Assembly (NCBI RefSeq): GCF_900005765.1
Contig: NC_041683.1
Span: forward strand, 248,001-312,000
Direction of reading: 5' to 3'
DNA from: Plasmodium relictum
Lineage: Eukaryota; Apicomplexa; Aconoidasida; Haemosporida; Plasmodiidae
DNA: 64,000 nt
Part shown: piece by piece, positions 1-11,694 of the stretch
Numbering within the stretch: the first letter of the stretch is position 1
Layout of the letters: each line of letters opens with the position of its first letter
Notes under the pieces: generated by a model
Told to the model about the DNA's origin: nothing
What the model saw: the letters and a program-made list of their open reading frames with translations, nothing else
The model's database searches: none
Translations under genes and position numbers: made by a program

Positions 1-249
1 TAAATAATTTTCCTATATTTTATTTTTCTATTATAGTATAATAAAGATATGATAATATTTTCGTATGTTTTATTGAAAAGTAATACCCCTACAATATTAT
101 GTATTTTATTTGAAATATATATATAGTTAAATTATATCTCATTTTAACTTTTTTATTTTTATTATCATATTTCCATTTTGCTATTTAATTAATCTTCGTT
201 ATTTTATTTTTTTTTTTTTCAGGTTTAATTATAATGAAAAAATTTGTAG

Positions 250-298
<49 letters not shown>

Positions 299-778
299 GC
301 ATATATTTATAAAATTTTTATTAAAAATAACATATTATTATTCATGAGAAAAAAATTAAAATAAGAAACAGTAAATAAATAAAAGCATATAATATTTATT
401 TATTTATATATTTCTTTTTTTTTTTAAAACACTACACTCAAAATATATATCGAATTACGTAACAGACACTTTGGCTTATGTTTTCATAAAAAATATCAAA
501 AAATTTTAAGAAAAAAATAAAAATATGTATTTAGATAAATACATTTAAATTATATATATTTGGGAGACATTTTTCGGATTAAAAATAATTTAATTATTTT
601 ATATATATATGTATATTAAAAATTGTACATAGCATATTATGTTGATTTTCAACGTTATGCTAAATAATCGGAAAAATATATAGTAGAAATTTTGTTCCTT
701 TTTTAATTTATAAAATATATATTTAGAAAATTTTAATTTTAATATATGACTAATAATTTTCCAATTATTAATAAAAAT
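1..778. other. intergenic region, 3' side of AK2
   Basis: No convincing coding sequence on either strand. It lies downstream of the minus-strand adenylate kinase gene, so it should hold that gene's 3' UTR, and is otherwise A/T homopolymers. It contains the (TA)n tract listed separately at 251-296. Confidence 0.7.
251..296. repeat. (TA)23 microsatellite
   Basis: Uninterrupted TA dinucleotides over 46 bases. Such tracts are ordinary in Plasmodium intergenic DNA and are likely length-polymorphic. Confidence 0.95.
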
Positions 779-1744
779 TCAATTTTTTATTATATCGTCA
801 ATTATTTCTGAAATTTCATCAAAAACATCATTAATAGGTTTTTCTCCATTTATATCTTTGCGAACATCACTAAAAACAGAAAGAATTTCTTCTTCGTTCT
901 CTTTATATAAATTAAATCTTTTATCAAAAACATTTTGCTCATCATCTTTTCTTTTTATTAGCCTATTAATATCTTCATCATTTAAATTATTATATCCCTC
1001 ATTTTGTGATACTATTTTTTCTTCTTCTTCAGTTAATTCTTCTCCTCCTCTTTTTTTTTTAATTAATTCTATTATTTTTTCGTCATAATTTATATTAGTA
1101 ACTGGATCAACGATTCTTCTATTAATTCTCCCCAATAAACACTCCTTCGTAGCTGTTATGTTAATTAATGAGTTAACTATAATATTATTATTTTTAAATA
1201 ATAATGCTTGATCGTATGTTCTTGGATATCCGTTAATTATAATTCCATCAAATTCAACATTATTTATATAATTATTTAAATTAATAAAAAAAATCCTTTT
1301 AACTGTATCATCAGGTACTAAGGAACCATCATTAATGCATTTTTCTATAATTTCTAAATCACTTTTTTCTTCATCCGTTAATTTATTTTCATTACTAGAA
1401 TCTTCATGCAATTTTTCTTTATTTTCTTCTAAATATTTTTTTAATATTTCACTTGAAGTTAGAATTTTAAAATTATATTTTTTTGCAATCAAGCTACATT
1501 GAGTATCTTTCCCTGATCCAGGTGCTCCATTAAAAATTATTATTTTTTTTTTCTTTCCATCCACTTCATCTACCTCTTCTTTTTCTTTTATTTCTTCATT
1601 TTTATCCTTGCATATTTCCCCTTTTTCTTCCTTTGTTATTTCTTTATCAAAATCTTCCCTTTTCTTATTAACATCAACATACTCCTTAATATCTTCTTTT
1701 TTTTCAACTACATTATTTTTACTAGTACTTTGGCATGATCCCAT
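779..1744 (-). CDS. AK2: adenylate kinase 2, N-myristoylated type
   Basis: Single exon, 321 aa. It interconverts AMP and nucleoside triphosphates with ADP. The P-loop GAPGSGKDT is at about residues 73-81. The AMP-side motif GYPRTYDQA and a long LID region starting GRINRRIVDP follow. I start at the ATG at 1744, not at the in-frame TTG nine bases upstream. The resulting N-terminus MGSCQST fits the N-myristoylation pattern (Gly2, Ser6) with Cys4 available for palmitoylation. About 65 residues of Lys/Glu-rich sequence precede the kinase fold. From memory, P. falciparum AK2 is an N-myristoylated adenylate kinase directly next to DMC1, as here. The gene is divergent from DMC1 across about 2.4 kb. 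The family call is firm; lipidation is inferred from sequence. Confidence 0.92.
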   Translation of the reverse strand: MGSCQSTSKNNVVEKKEDIKEYVDVNKKREDFDKEITKEEKGEICKDKNEEIKEKEEVDEVDGKKKKIIIFNGAPGSGKDTQCSLIAKKYNFKILTSSEILKKYLEENKEKLHEDSSNENKLTDEEKSDLEIIEKCINDGSLVPDDTVKRIFFINLNNYINNVEFDGIIINGYPRTYDQALLFKNNNIIVNSLINITATKECLLGRINRRIVDPVTNINYDEKIIELIKKKRGGEELTEEEEKIVSQNEGYNNLNDEDINRLIKRKDDEQNVFDKRFNLYKENEEEILSVFSDVRKDINGEKPINDVFDEISEIIDDIIKN

Positions 1745-4162
1745 ATGTGACAACTTATTTTGTTATTCTTTAAAAATTTGAAGAAAAAAAAATTATTATA
1801 TATTCATATATAATATTAAAAAATTAATAGAAACCCTAAGTTATTAAAATAGGATATATCAATAATTAATTTTATATATTTCAGTTAATAAAAAAAAAAG
1901 TAAAAAACTTTATGTTTAATTATTTTATATCTATTTAATTTATTATTTATTTTTTTTTTTTTTTTTTTTGACAATATTTCTTTAAAAATTTGTAGCTTTT
2001 TTTTTTTTTTTTAATTAAAATAGATAATACTTCTTATTATAATATATTATCATATGTAGAAATCTTTCTTTTTTCCTTTTTTATTAAAATATAAATTTTA
2101 AATAATACTTTAAAAAGATTTATATATCAATTTTTTCGTAAAAATATAATATATTTTCTATTATATAAAACTTTTTTTCTTCATCTAAATTAGCATGTTA
2201 ATTTTTTATTTTTTTTTTCTAAAAATCTTTTACTAATTTGTATATTCTTTATCTATTATGGTTTTTAACATATAATTTCTACTGAAAGATTTAATTTGAA
2301 TTATTAAATTTTTATTATTTATCTTTTTTTTATCTAATTATCCTTTTTTATTATTGTTATTTTTTTTTTTTCTTATAATTTTTTTCTTTTTTTTTAAATT
2401 CATCTTCTCTCTTTTATCTTTTTTCTTTGCCTTAAAAGGATCGATTAACAATAATATAGAAAAAATAAATTATGCACACGCTTCTCTTATTAAAATAATT
2501 AATACATATTTTTAATAACACAGATATATTATTACTTTTACATTTTTTATAATTCTTATTTTTTTTTTTGTACTTTTTTATTACTTTTTATATCCTCATT
2601 TTAGTAATTTTATATTACCTTTTATAGTTCTCTTTTTAGTTCTTTTTAATTATTTTACGTACTTATTTTTTTTTATTATATTTGTATTTTTACTATTTTT
2701 AAACTCTCAATAATCTCTTTTTGGAATTTTCTATTAATATAAATATGTAAAATTAACAAAAAATTGTTATATTCATAATTATCATTTTATATTTTTAAGT
2801 AATCTAATAAAAAAAAAACCATAAGAGTATTTTATCTATTTTTTATTTTTAAATATATTTCTTTTATATGTAATTTTTTTTTTATATTTATTCGTAAAAA
2901 CATAAATTATATTTTAGTGATGTGATGCTACATCTTAGAAATTTATAAAACTTCTTCAATTAAAGTTCTAAATAGAAGTTATAATGAATACCAAAGTATT
3001 CAAAAAAAATATTTCGGTGTTTAAATTTAAAAAAAAAGATAAATTTCTAATTATTTTTAATTTCAAAATTTTAAAAAGTATTATTTTATTATATTTCTTT
3101 CCTTTTCTTTTTATTTAATGTCTTTACTAAAAATTTTATATTTTTCAAAATTAATTTATTCTTGAATGAAAACATTGAAACTCTTCTTTTTTTATTAACT
3201 TATATTTTTTTAAATATGGGAATTATAGTTATCTTTCTCATTATTATCAGGGTTACTATTAATTTATGAAATAGGAACTTTTATTAAGTAATAATCTGCA
3301 ATTTTTTTTTAAAAACCCCAATTATCCGGATATTGTAACCTAATACGTTTTGTCCTATAATGATATGTTATTTATGAAAAGAAAATTTCTTTTAATTTTT
3401 ACTATAATATTATATATTAAGAAAGAATCAATATATTAGTAGAAAATAAAGCATATTTAAAAAAAATATATTGAATTTTTCTACTTTATTACGCGTATTT
3501 CTTAAATGTTTGTAACTTTATTGAATTACATGTAAACATTTACATAAAATATCTTAGTACTGACTTATAAATATTTGATTACAAGCATATATATAAATTA
3601 AAAGGGAAAGATAAAAAAAAAAGTTATAAAAGTAATATCCTTTTTTAAAAAAACGAATATTCTGTTGTATTTTATTCATCTTGTTGACGCTTTACTTCTC
3701 TACGATAATAAGACTATCAAAATCTCAATGAAAAATATAATACTTGAAAATACCTTTAACAGTGTCTTCCATTCTTTCTAATTTTTTCCAAATATTAAAC
3801 TAAACTTTTTAATAATAGTATATTTTTTTTTTTTTTCGCACCTTTTAATTATTTTTATTATTTTTTTTTTTTTTGCAACATTGCTATTGTGTACAAAGAA
3901 AAAAAAAATGCATATATATATATATATGAGCATATAAAAAAAAATTCTAAATTTTTCTTACTAATTTTATTTAGTCTTTTTCTTTTTTATATATTTACCT
4001 TTTACTTGTATATTTAAAATAATAACTTTTTCATTTTTTTTCAAGTCAATGTTATTGTTTTAATTTATAAAAGTAAAATATTACAAGCTTATAACATTTT
4101 TTTTATATTTGTTCATTATTTTTTTTTTTTATTGTTTTTTTTTTTTTTTTGAATAAGTAAAA
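1745..4162. other. divergent intergenic region between AK2 and DMC1
   Basis: About 2.4 kb of A/T-rich DNA without a credible ORF. It should carry the promoters and 5' UTRs of both genes. GC-richer islands stand out: TATCCGGATA near 3322-3331 and ACGCGT at 3491-3496. No core promoter can be assigned by eye. Confidence 0.7.
3491..3496. promoter_or_regulatory. ACGCGT palindrome upstream of DMC1
   Basis: A GC-rich six-base palindrome in nearly pure A/T, 667 bases upstream of the DMC1 ATG. The same core lies inside a longer palindrome upstream of PGM2 (45,801-45,810). Whether any parasite factor reads it is unknown. Confidence 0.25.
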
Positions 4163-6043
4163 ATGTCTACTTTACCAGCAAGTAAGTCTGTTAGTAAGAT
4201 TGCTATAGCAACTGCTATAGAAGATGAAGTAACAAAAGAACAGCAATTTCAGGAAATTGTAATATAATTTCACATATATGGATATTTAAAACATTCTACA
4301 CAACTTTTTGTTTAATATTTTATAAATATTCTGTTATATTTTTTTTTTAGGAAAAACTGCAAGATTTAGGCATAAATGCAGCAGATATAAACAAATTAAA
4401 AGGAAGTGGATATTGTACAATATTATCTTTAATTCAATCAACGAAAAAAGAATTATGTAATGTTAAAGGGATATCTGAAGCAAAAGTTGATAAAATATTA
4501 GAAGTTGCATCAAAAATTGAAAACTGCTCCAGTTTTATTACAGCTAATCAATTAGTTCAGAAAAGAAATAAAGTTTTAAAAATAACAACGGGGAGTAAAG
4601 TTCTCGATCAGACATTAGGAGGAGGAATTGAAAGTATGTCTATTACGGAACTCTTTGGAGAAAATCGCTGTGGAAAGACTCAAATTTGTCACACTTTAAC
4701 TGTTACAGCACAATTACCAAAAAATATGAACGGAGGAAATGGAAAAGTATACAATAAAAAACTATATATAAATAAATAATTATGTATATATATTTATATT
4801 TTGTGAATTGAAAAAAAAGGTTTGTTATATAGACACTGAAGGGACGTTCAGACCTGAAAAGATATGTAAAATAGCAGAAAGGTATGGGCTTAATGGAGAT
4901 GATGTATTAGATAATATTTTATATGCTAGAGCTTTTACACATGAACATTTGTATCAATTACTTGCCATATCAGCAGCAAAGGTAATTAAAATATCATAGC
5001 ATTATACATACACAAGTTTATAATTTTTTATTATTTTTTCTTTACTTAATAAAAAGATAGGAAAAAAATTATCTTTGAAAAAATACAATTAATTAAATTC
5101 ATACGTTTAAAAAAATAAATTATTTTATATTAAAATATATTTTTTTTTATTTGTGTTTATATTACGAAGATGTGTGAAGAGCCTTTTGCTTTATTGGTCG
5201 TTGATTCTATTATTTCTCTTTTTCGAGTTGATTTTAGTGGAAGAGGTAATAATTTTTTTTATTTATTATCTTTTTTTTTATTACATATATTAATGAATTA
5301 ATTAAAAATTATTAATGCTAAATGTTATTTATTTTTATTTTTTTACATCAGGTGAACTGTCTGAAAGACAACAAAAATTAAACAAAACAATGTCTATTTT
5401 ATCTAAATTGGGTGAACAATTTAATATAGCTATTCTAATAACGAACCAAGTAATGTCAGATCCTGGCGCAACTATGACATTTATTGCTAACCCAATGAAA
5501 CCAGGTTGATAATTTCTTATAATTAAATTTTTTTTTTTTTCTAACTATTTTAATATTCTATTTACTACATATCTTTTCTTTTTTTCTATGTTTTACACAA
5601 AATAAGAAAAAATAAAACTTTTTTTAGTTCCAATTGTTCACAGCTTTTTTTTTTTTTTCTATTCTTAATGTTCATAAAATATTTAATTATTTTTATGTAT
5701 TCAAAAAAAAAAGCAAATAATGAAGAAATATATACATCTATACATAATTTTTTTTTTTCCAGTTGGAGGTCATGTTATTGGTCATGCTTCTACAGTTAGA
5801 TTATCATTAAGAAAAGGAAAAGGAGATCAAAGAGTTTGTAAGGTCTATGATGCACCAAACCTTCCAGAAGTTGAATGTGTTTTTCAATTGTTAAGAAAAA
5901 AAAAAAAAAAAAACGCATGCACATAATAGATAAATATGTATATATATTTAATGCACACAAAAAAAAAACAAAATAAATAATTTTTTTTTTTTTTTTCTTC
6001 CTATGCCAGGTCAGACACAGGTATTATTGACGCAACAGATTAA
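4163..6043 (+). CDS. DMC1: meiotic recombinase DMC1
   Basis: Seven exons: 4163-4258, 4351-4746, 4820-4981, 5170-5245, 5352-5504, 5763-5889, 6010-6043. All introns are GT..AG and the phases join to 347 aa. RecA-family ATPase that forms strand-exchange filaments on single-stranded DNA during meiosis, which in Plasmodium happens in the zygote/ookinete. Helix-hairpin-helix-type N-terminal domain at about 33-95; Walker A GENRCGKT at 135-142; Walker B LLVVD at 226-230; the strongly conserved block [14 protein letters not shown]; the [14 protein letters not shown] loop; and the C-terminus ending DTGIIDATD. The sequence tracks DMC1 rather than RAD51 ([20 protein letters not shown]). The downstream gene is convergent, leaving only 149 bases. 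Confidence 0.96.
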
Positions 6044-6192
6044 AAGTATGTATTCTCATAACAATTAAAAGAATTAATTTTGCTTAAATTATACTAAGAT
6101 GTTTCTATTAATTTTTCTGAAAAGAAAAAAAAAAAGACAGATCCATATAATATAAAAATAAAATTAATTTTTTTGTATTTAATAAAAATTTT

Positions 6193-6961
6193 TTAATTAC
6201 TAATTTTTTTTAAAAATGAAGGAGTTTCTAAATGTTCCGTATAGAAAGGATTGCAAACTGCATCTGCATAAATTTTATGTAATCTTTTGAAAATCTAATA
6301 AAAAATAAGATTAAATAATTATATATATATATATTTTTTATTAAATATGTACTGTAATTATATGAAATATTATGTGAATTACAGTAATCATTCCATTAAA
6401 ATAATTAAATAATAATTATTGAAATGGATAACGTTTTAATAAAGTAACCATGCCATAAATAAAATTAATTAAACATAATAAATATGTATATATATGTAAA
6501 AAAAGAAAATATATAATATTTTATTCATTATAAAAATAATATTTACGTCTTTAAGGATATCATCGGTGTACTTATTTTTATTATCATCAATAGTCAAAAT
6601 AATCTTAAAATCAATAATTTTAATTACATAAGCATAATTTTTATACGAACTAAACAGAGAAAGATTTATACCAACATATCCAAGATATGGATCATATTTC
6701 TTTTCATTTCCTTTTTTTTCATTTGAATCAACTATACATTATAAAATTATATATATAAATCCCATGTTTTATTAAAAAAAAAAATGCATTCTTTAATCTT
6801 TTTTTTTTTCCATTAGTTTTTTTTTTTTTACTTAATTTTTTAATATTATTCAAAGTAGAATAAATAGCGAATCGAGATGTTATTTCTTCATTTTCCTCAG
6901 TAGAATAAAAAAATAATACTTCATCATTTTCTCCTAAATAGCATATACTTTTTATAGACAT
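6193..6961 (-). CDS. TRAPPC2L: TRAPP complex subunit 2-like (sedlin family)
   Basis: Three exons read right to left: 6961-6832, 6731-6547, 6294-6193; phases join to 138 aa, close to the roughly 140 aa of the family. Sedlin-type longin-fold subunit of the TRAPP tethering complex/Rab exchange factor of the early secretory pathway. Visible hallmarks: the N-terminal strand MSIKSICYLGENDEVLFF, the DPYLGYVG motif in the middle (LYLGLLYPTED in human), and the C-terminal helix FKRLHKIYADAVCNPFY, which closely matches the LHNSYTDVMCNPFY region of TRAPPC2L. It is divergent from ClpB1. Exon borders are inferred from GT/AG plus homology. Confidence 0.85.
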
Positions 6962-7964
6962 TTTTTAGAATACATTTAATCATATAAATAGTTCTACTTT
7001 ATATTAAATTTATTTTATAGTAAATTATTAGAAAGAAAAGAGGAAAATATATTCTTTACGAAACTTTTATTATAAAGAATTACTGATTTTTCTTTTTCCC
7101 CCCTTTTAAGTTTTTTTCAATTCCTTAATATCTTTTATTCATCTGATTTGTACTTAAAAAAATGTTTTAAAAAATATATTTTTATCCTTTTATATTATAT
7201 GATTAAATCTTTTTTTTTTTTTCTATTTTTTCTCTTTTTTTTGACTTTTTTTTTTATTACAATTAGTATATTTATATCAGTATTACATTATATTAAGAAT
7301 ACAAAAATGCTACTTTACTCAGATTATCTCAGATAAAAATAAAATATATATACTATGAAAAGCAAAAAATATAATGATATTTCATTATTTTATATACTAT
7401 CACTATAATTTTATTAAAATTTTGTCAAGGAATAATTTCTTATATATACATAATTTGTAATATATCTTTTTTTAAATAATTTTTTTTTTTAATTATAGAT
7501 ACGATACTTTATTAGAACTTCTCTAAAAAAAAATTATATAAAAAAAAAATAGTAAAAAAATAAATAAAAGTAGAGATAATAAAAATATATATACTTATAC
7601 ATTTATACATTTATATATTTATATAAAATAAAAATGTAAATATTAAAGCAAATTTACTATAATTAAAATATAAAGAGAAAAACAATAAAAAAAAAAAAAT
7701 ATATAAAACAAAAAATAAAAATACTCAAAAGTAAATCTATAATTAAAATAATTTTCTTGAAAAATACTTTATAGATCTCAAATTCAATATGTTTTATATT
7801 TTTTATAGTTTTTCATTTAATTTTGATGTTTAAAAAAAATCATAGTAAAAAATACAGCAAAAGCGTATATTAATAAATAGAAATAGAAATATATGTGATA
7901 GATATATGTATTTTATGTATATCTTCTATTGGTCAAATATATATTTTTTTTATATATTATAGTA

Positions 7965-8009
<45 letters not shown>

Positions 8010-8098
8010 GAAATTAATTTTTTTTTTTTAGTAGAATGAATTATTAAATAAAAAATATATATATATTGATTAAACGTTTCTCCTCCTTATAATAAAAG
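6962..8098. other. divergent intergenic region between TRAPPC2L and ClpB1
   Basis: About 1.1 kb, no credible gene; expected promoter and 5' UTR space for both neighbours. Holds a (TA)n tract at 7969-8004 about 95 bases before the ClpB1 start. Confidence 0.65.
7969..8004. repeat. (TA)18 microsatellite
   Basis: Uninterrupted TA dinucleotides just upstream of the ClpB1 coding region, probably inside its 5' UTR or proximal promoter. Confidence 0.9.
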
Positions 8099-11000
8099 AT
8101 GTATTTTAAAAATTTGAAAGCATTTCTTCTTTCCTTTTTTTTAATTGGTAGTATTTTCATATGGAAAAGTAGAGAAAGCAAGAGAATAATTTTTTTTACA
8201 AATAAGCAAATTATTTCATCTTCGAAAGGTAATTCTTCTAATTCTTTTAGTAAGAAAAATGCTTTTATTAGTCATCATCTAAAAAATGAGGAAAATTTTT
8301 TACAAGAAAAAAAAACAAATTATAAATCAAAAATAAAGGAAAATAAAAATGTAGCAAATAAAATATATATTACTAAGGGAAGATTGGATTATTCTTTTCA
8401 TAAGGATTTTAATTATTATACAAAAAATAATAATAATAATAACATTAATAATAGTAGTATAAAAAAGAAAAATAACTTTATTCTTCGCATGAGTGATGAA
8501 GAATATACAATAAATTCGGACGATTACACTGAAAAAGCATGGGAAGCAATTAGCTCATTAAATAAAATTGGAGAGAAATATGATTCGGCATATGTAGAGG
8601 CAGAAATGCTATTATTGGCTCTTTTAAATGATGGTCCAGAAGGGTTAGCACAAAGAATATTAAAAGAAAGTGGAATAGATACTGATTTATTAATTCAAGA
8701 AATTGACGAATATTTAAAAAAACAACCAAAAATGCCAAGTGGATTTGGAGAACAAAAGATATTAGGAAGAACTTTGCAAAGCGTTTTAAGTACAAGTAAA
8801 AGATTAAAAAAAGAATTTAATGATGAATATATTTCGATTGAACACTTATTATTAAGTATTATATCAGAAGATTCTAAATTTACTAGACCATGGTTATTAA
8901 AATATAACGTAAATTATGAAAAAGTAAAAAAAGCTGTAGAAAAAATTAGAGGAAAGAAAAAAGTTACCTCCAAAACTCCTGAAATGACTTATCAAGCTTT
9001 AGAAAAGTATAGCAGGGATTTAACAGCATTAGCTAGAGCAGGAAAACTAGATCCAGTCATAGGAAGAGACAATGAAATAAGGAGAGCTATACAAATATTA
9101 TCAAGAAGAACAAAAAATAACCCTATTCTATTAGGGGATCCTGGAGTAGGAAAAACAGCTATTGTAGAAGGGCTGGCTATAAAAATTGTACAAGGGGATG
9201 TGCCTGATTCTCTAAAAGGAAGAAAATTAGTTTCACTAGATTTATCCTCTTTAATTGCTGGAGCTAAGTATAGAGGAGATTTTGAAGAACGATTAAAATC
9301 TATATTAAAAGAAGTTCAGGATGCTGAAGGACAAGTAGTTATGTTTATTGATGAAATTCATACTGTAGTGGGAGCTGGAGCTGTTGCAGAAGGAGCTCTT
9401 GACGCAGGTAATATTTTAAAACCTATGTTAGCCAGAGGAGAATTAAGATGCATTGGTGCTACCACTGTTAGTGAGTACAGACAATTTATTGAAAAAGATA
9501 AAGCTTTAGAAAGAAGATTTCAACAAATTCTTGTCGAACAACCAAGTGTAGACGAAACTATTAGTATCTTAAGAGGATTAAAGGAAAGATATGAAGTACA
9601 TCATGGAGTTCGAATTTTAGATTCTGCTCTTATACAAGCTGCAGTATTATCAGACCGTTACATCAGTTACAGATTTTTACCTGACAAAGCTATTGATCTT
9701 ATAGATGAAGCTGCTTCAAATCTCAAAATTCAATTATCTAGTAAGCCTATACAATTAGAAAATATTGAAAAGCAACTCATACAATTAGAAATGGAAAAAA
9801 TTTCCATATTAGGAGATAAACAAAAAAATTTGCTCAGTTATTCTGATAGTAATAGTAGCAATGAAAAAGTCATAGATTACACTAAAAGTCCAAATTTTTT
9901 AAAAAAGAGAATTAATGAAAAGGAAATTAACAGATTAAAAATGATAGACAGAATTATGAGTGAATTAAGGAAAGAACAAAAGCAAATATTAGACTCATGG
10001 TCTTCTGAAAAAAGTTATGTCGACAACATTAGAGCTATTAAAGAAAGAATTGATGTTGTCAAAATAGAAATTGAAAAAGCGGAAAGATATTTTGACTTAA
10101 ATAGAGCAGCAGAATTGAGATTTGAAACTTTACCAGACTTAGAAAAACAATTAAAAAAGGCCGAAGAAGATTACCAGAATGACATACCAGAAAGAAATAG
10201 ATTATTAAAAGATGAAGTTACGAGTGAAGATATAGTGAATATTGTAAGTATGTCAACGGGAATTAGACTAAATAAATTATTAAAATCAGAAAAAGAAAAA
10301 ATCCTAAACTTAGAAAGTGAGTTACATAAGCAAATAATTGGTCAAGATGACGCTGTAAGAATTGTTGCGAAAGCAGTTCAAAGATCCAGGGTTGGTATGA
10401 ATAATCCCAAAAGACCAATAGCATCTTTAATGTTTTTAGGTCCAACAGGAGTAGGAAAAACAGAATTATCTAAAGTTTTGGCTGACGTTTTATTTGATAC
10501 ACCTGAAGCAGTAATTCATTTTGATATGTCCGAATATATGGAAAAACACTCTATTAGTAAATTAATAGGAGCAGCTCCTGGATATGTAGGTTATGAACAA
10601 GGAGGATTATTAACTGATGCTGTTAGAAAAAAACCTTATTCCATTATTTTGTTTGATGAAATTGAAAAAGCACATCCTGATGTATACAATTTATTATTAA
10701 GAGTTATAGATGAAGGTAAATTATCTGATACAAAAGGAAATGTTGCTAACTTCAGAAATACTATTATTATTTTCACTTCTAATTTGGGAAGTCAGAGTAT
10801 TTTAGAGTTAGCTAATGATCCAAATAAAAAACAAAAAATTAAAGAACAAGTTATGAAATCTGTTAGAGAAACATTCAGACCAGAATTTTATAACAGAATT
10901 GATGATCATGTTATTTTTGATAGTTTATCTAAAAAAGAATTAAAAGAAATTGCAAATATAGAAATTAAAAAAGTAGCTAATAGACTTTTTGATAAAAATT

Positions 11001-11206
11001 TTAAAATTACCATTGATGATGCTGTTTTCTCTTATATTGTAGATAAGGCTTATGATCCATCTTTTGGAGCTAGACCTTTGAAAAGAGTTATACAGTCAGA
11101 AATAGAAACTGAAATTGCTGTTCGTATTTTAAATGAAACTTTTGTAGAAAATGATACCATTCATGTATCTTTAAAAGATCAAAAACTTCATTTTTCAAAA
11201 ACTTAA
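8099..11206 (+). CDS. ClpB1: apicoplast chaperone ClpB1 (HSP100 disaggregase)
   Basis: Single exon, 1035 aa. Two AAA+ modules: Walker A GDPGVGKT near residue 346 with Walker B VVMFIDEIH, and Walker A GPTGVGKT near 781 with Walker B SIILFDEIE. Between them lies a coiled middle domain (about 545-690) rich in Glu/Lys, diagnostic of ClpB-type disaggregases rather than ClpC. A Clp N-domain precedes the first module (about 145-285). The first 25 residues form a hydrophobic signal (FLLSFFLIGSIFIW) followed by about 110 residues rich in Lys/Asn/Ser, the bipartite signal-plus-transit layout of apicoplast proteins. Expected role: ATP-driven rescue of aggregated proteins in the plastid, possibly helping import. 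Strong match in every motif; localisation is inferred. Confidence 0.97.
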   Translation: MYFKNLKAFLLSFFLIGSIFIWKSRESKRIIFFTNKQIISSSKGNSSNSFSKKNAFISHHLKNEENFLQEKKTNYKSKIKENKNVANKIYITKGRLDYSFHKDFNYYTKNNNNNNINNSSIKKKNNFILRMSDEEYTINSDDYTEKAWEAISSLNKIGEKYDSAYVEAEMLLLALLNDGPEGLAQRILKESGIDTDLLIQEIDEYLKKQPKMPSGFGEQKILGRTLQSVLSTSKRLKKEFNDEYISIEHLLLSIISEDSKFTRPWLLKYNVNYEKVKKAVEKIRGKKKVTSKTPEMTYQALEKYSRDLTALARAGKLDPVIGRDNEIRRAIQILSRRTKNNPILLGDPGVGKTAIVEGLAIKIVQGDVPDSLKGRKLVSLDLSSLIAGAKYRGDFEERLKSILKEVQDAEGQVVMFIDEIHTVVGAGAVAEGALDAGNILKPMLARGELRCIGATTVSEYRQFIEKDKALERRFQQILVEQPSVDETISILRGLKERYEVHHGVRILDSALIQAAVLSDRYISYRFLPDKAIDLIDEAASNLKIQLSSKPIQLENIEKQLIQLEMEKISILGDKQKNLLSYSDSNSSNEKVIDYTKSPNFLKKRINEKEINRLKMIDRIMSELRKEQKQILDSWSSEKSYVDNIRAIKERIDVVKIEIEKAERYFDLNRAAELRFETLPDLEKQLKKAEEDYQNDIPERNRLLKDEVTSEDIVNIVSMSTGIRLNKLLKSEKEKILNLESELHKQIIGQDDAVRIVAKAVQRSRVGMNNPKRPIASLMFLGPTGVGKTELSKVLADVLFDTPEAVIHFDMSEYMEKHSISKLIGAAPGYVGYEQGGLLTDAVRKKPYSIILFDEIEKAHPDVYNLLLRVIDEGKLSDTKGNVANFRNTIIIFTSNLGSQSILELANDPNKKQKIKEQVMKSVRETFRPEFYNRIDDHVIFDSLSKKELKEIANIEIKKVANRLFDKNFKITIDDAVFSYIVDKAYDPSFGARPLKRVIQSEIETEIAVRILNETFVENDTIHVSLKDQKLHFSKT

Positions 11207-11670
11207 CATATATGCATAAATAGTCACATATATAATGCACCTTTTTTAAATAAATACCATCATTAATATATGAAAATATAATATGATGATTATGCTTAAT
11301 AAATATTATGGAATAAATGTGTAAAAAGTAACTACAAGAAATATTTAATGAAATATATTTTTAACAAATTTAAGGAATTAGTATAACAATACAATTATGA
11401 AAAATTAATTATCATTTAGAATCACATTTAATATTACCCCTTTTATTGAACTGTATAACTTGATTTTTGTAATTCTCCATAATTTTCCACATAATATTTT
11501 TTTAAATTAATTATTTTAAAATATATTTATGAAAAAAAAAATTATAATTTATTTAACTTCTAAAATATAATATAAAGATATATTTATTTATTTTTATTGT
11601 TATTTTATTTATCTATTAATATATGATTTTTAAAAAATATATATAACCTTAATCATTTTGATAAAGCATC

Positions 11671-11694
11671 ATGCTTATGCTGAGACATAAGTGT
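11671..11694. other. predicted 9-bp hairpin in the ClpB1 3' flank
   Basis: ATGCTTATG (11,671-11,679) pairs with 11,686-11,694 around the six-base loop CTGAGA; six core pairs are Watson-Crick, two are G-T, and the closing pair is A-T. It sits in a small GC-richer patch. It could be RNA structure or chance. Confidence 0.35.

Noticed and set aside
6962-8098. Plus ORF at 7,148-7,336 as a gene
   Set aside because: 62 codons, Phe/Ile/Leu runs, no splice or homology support.
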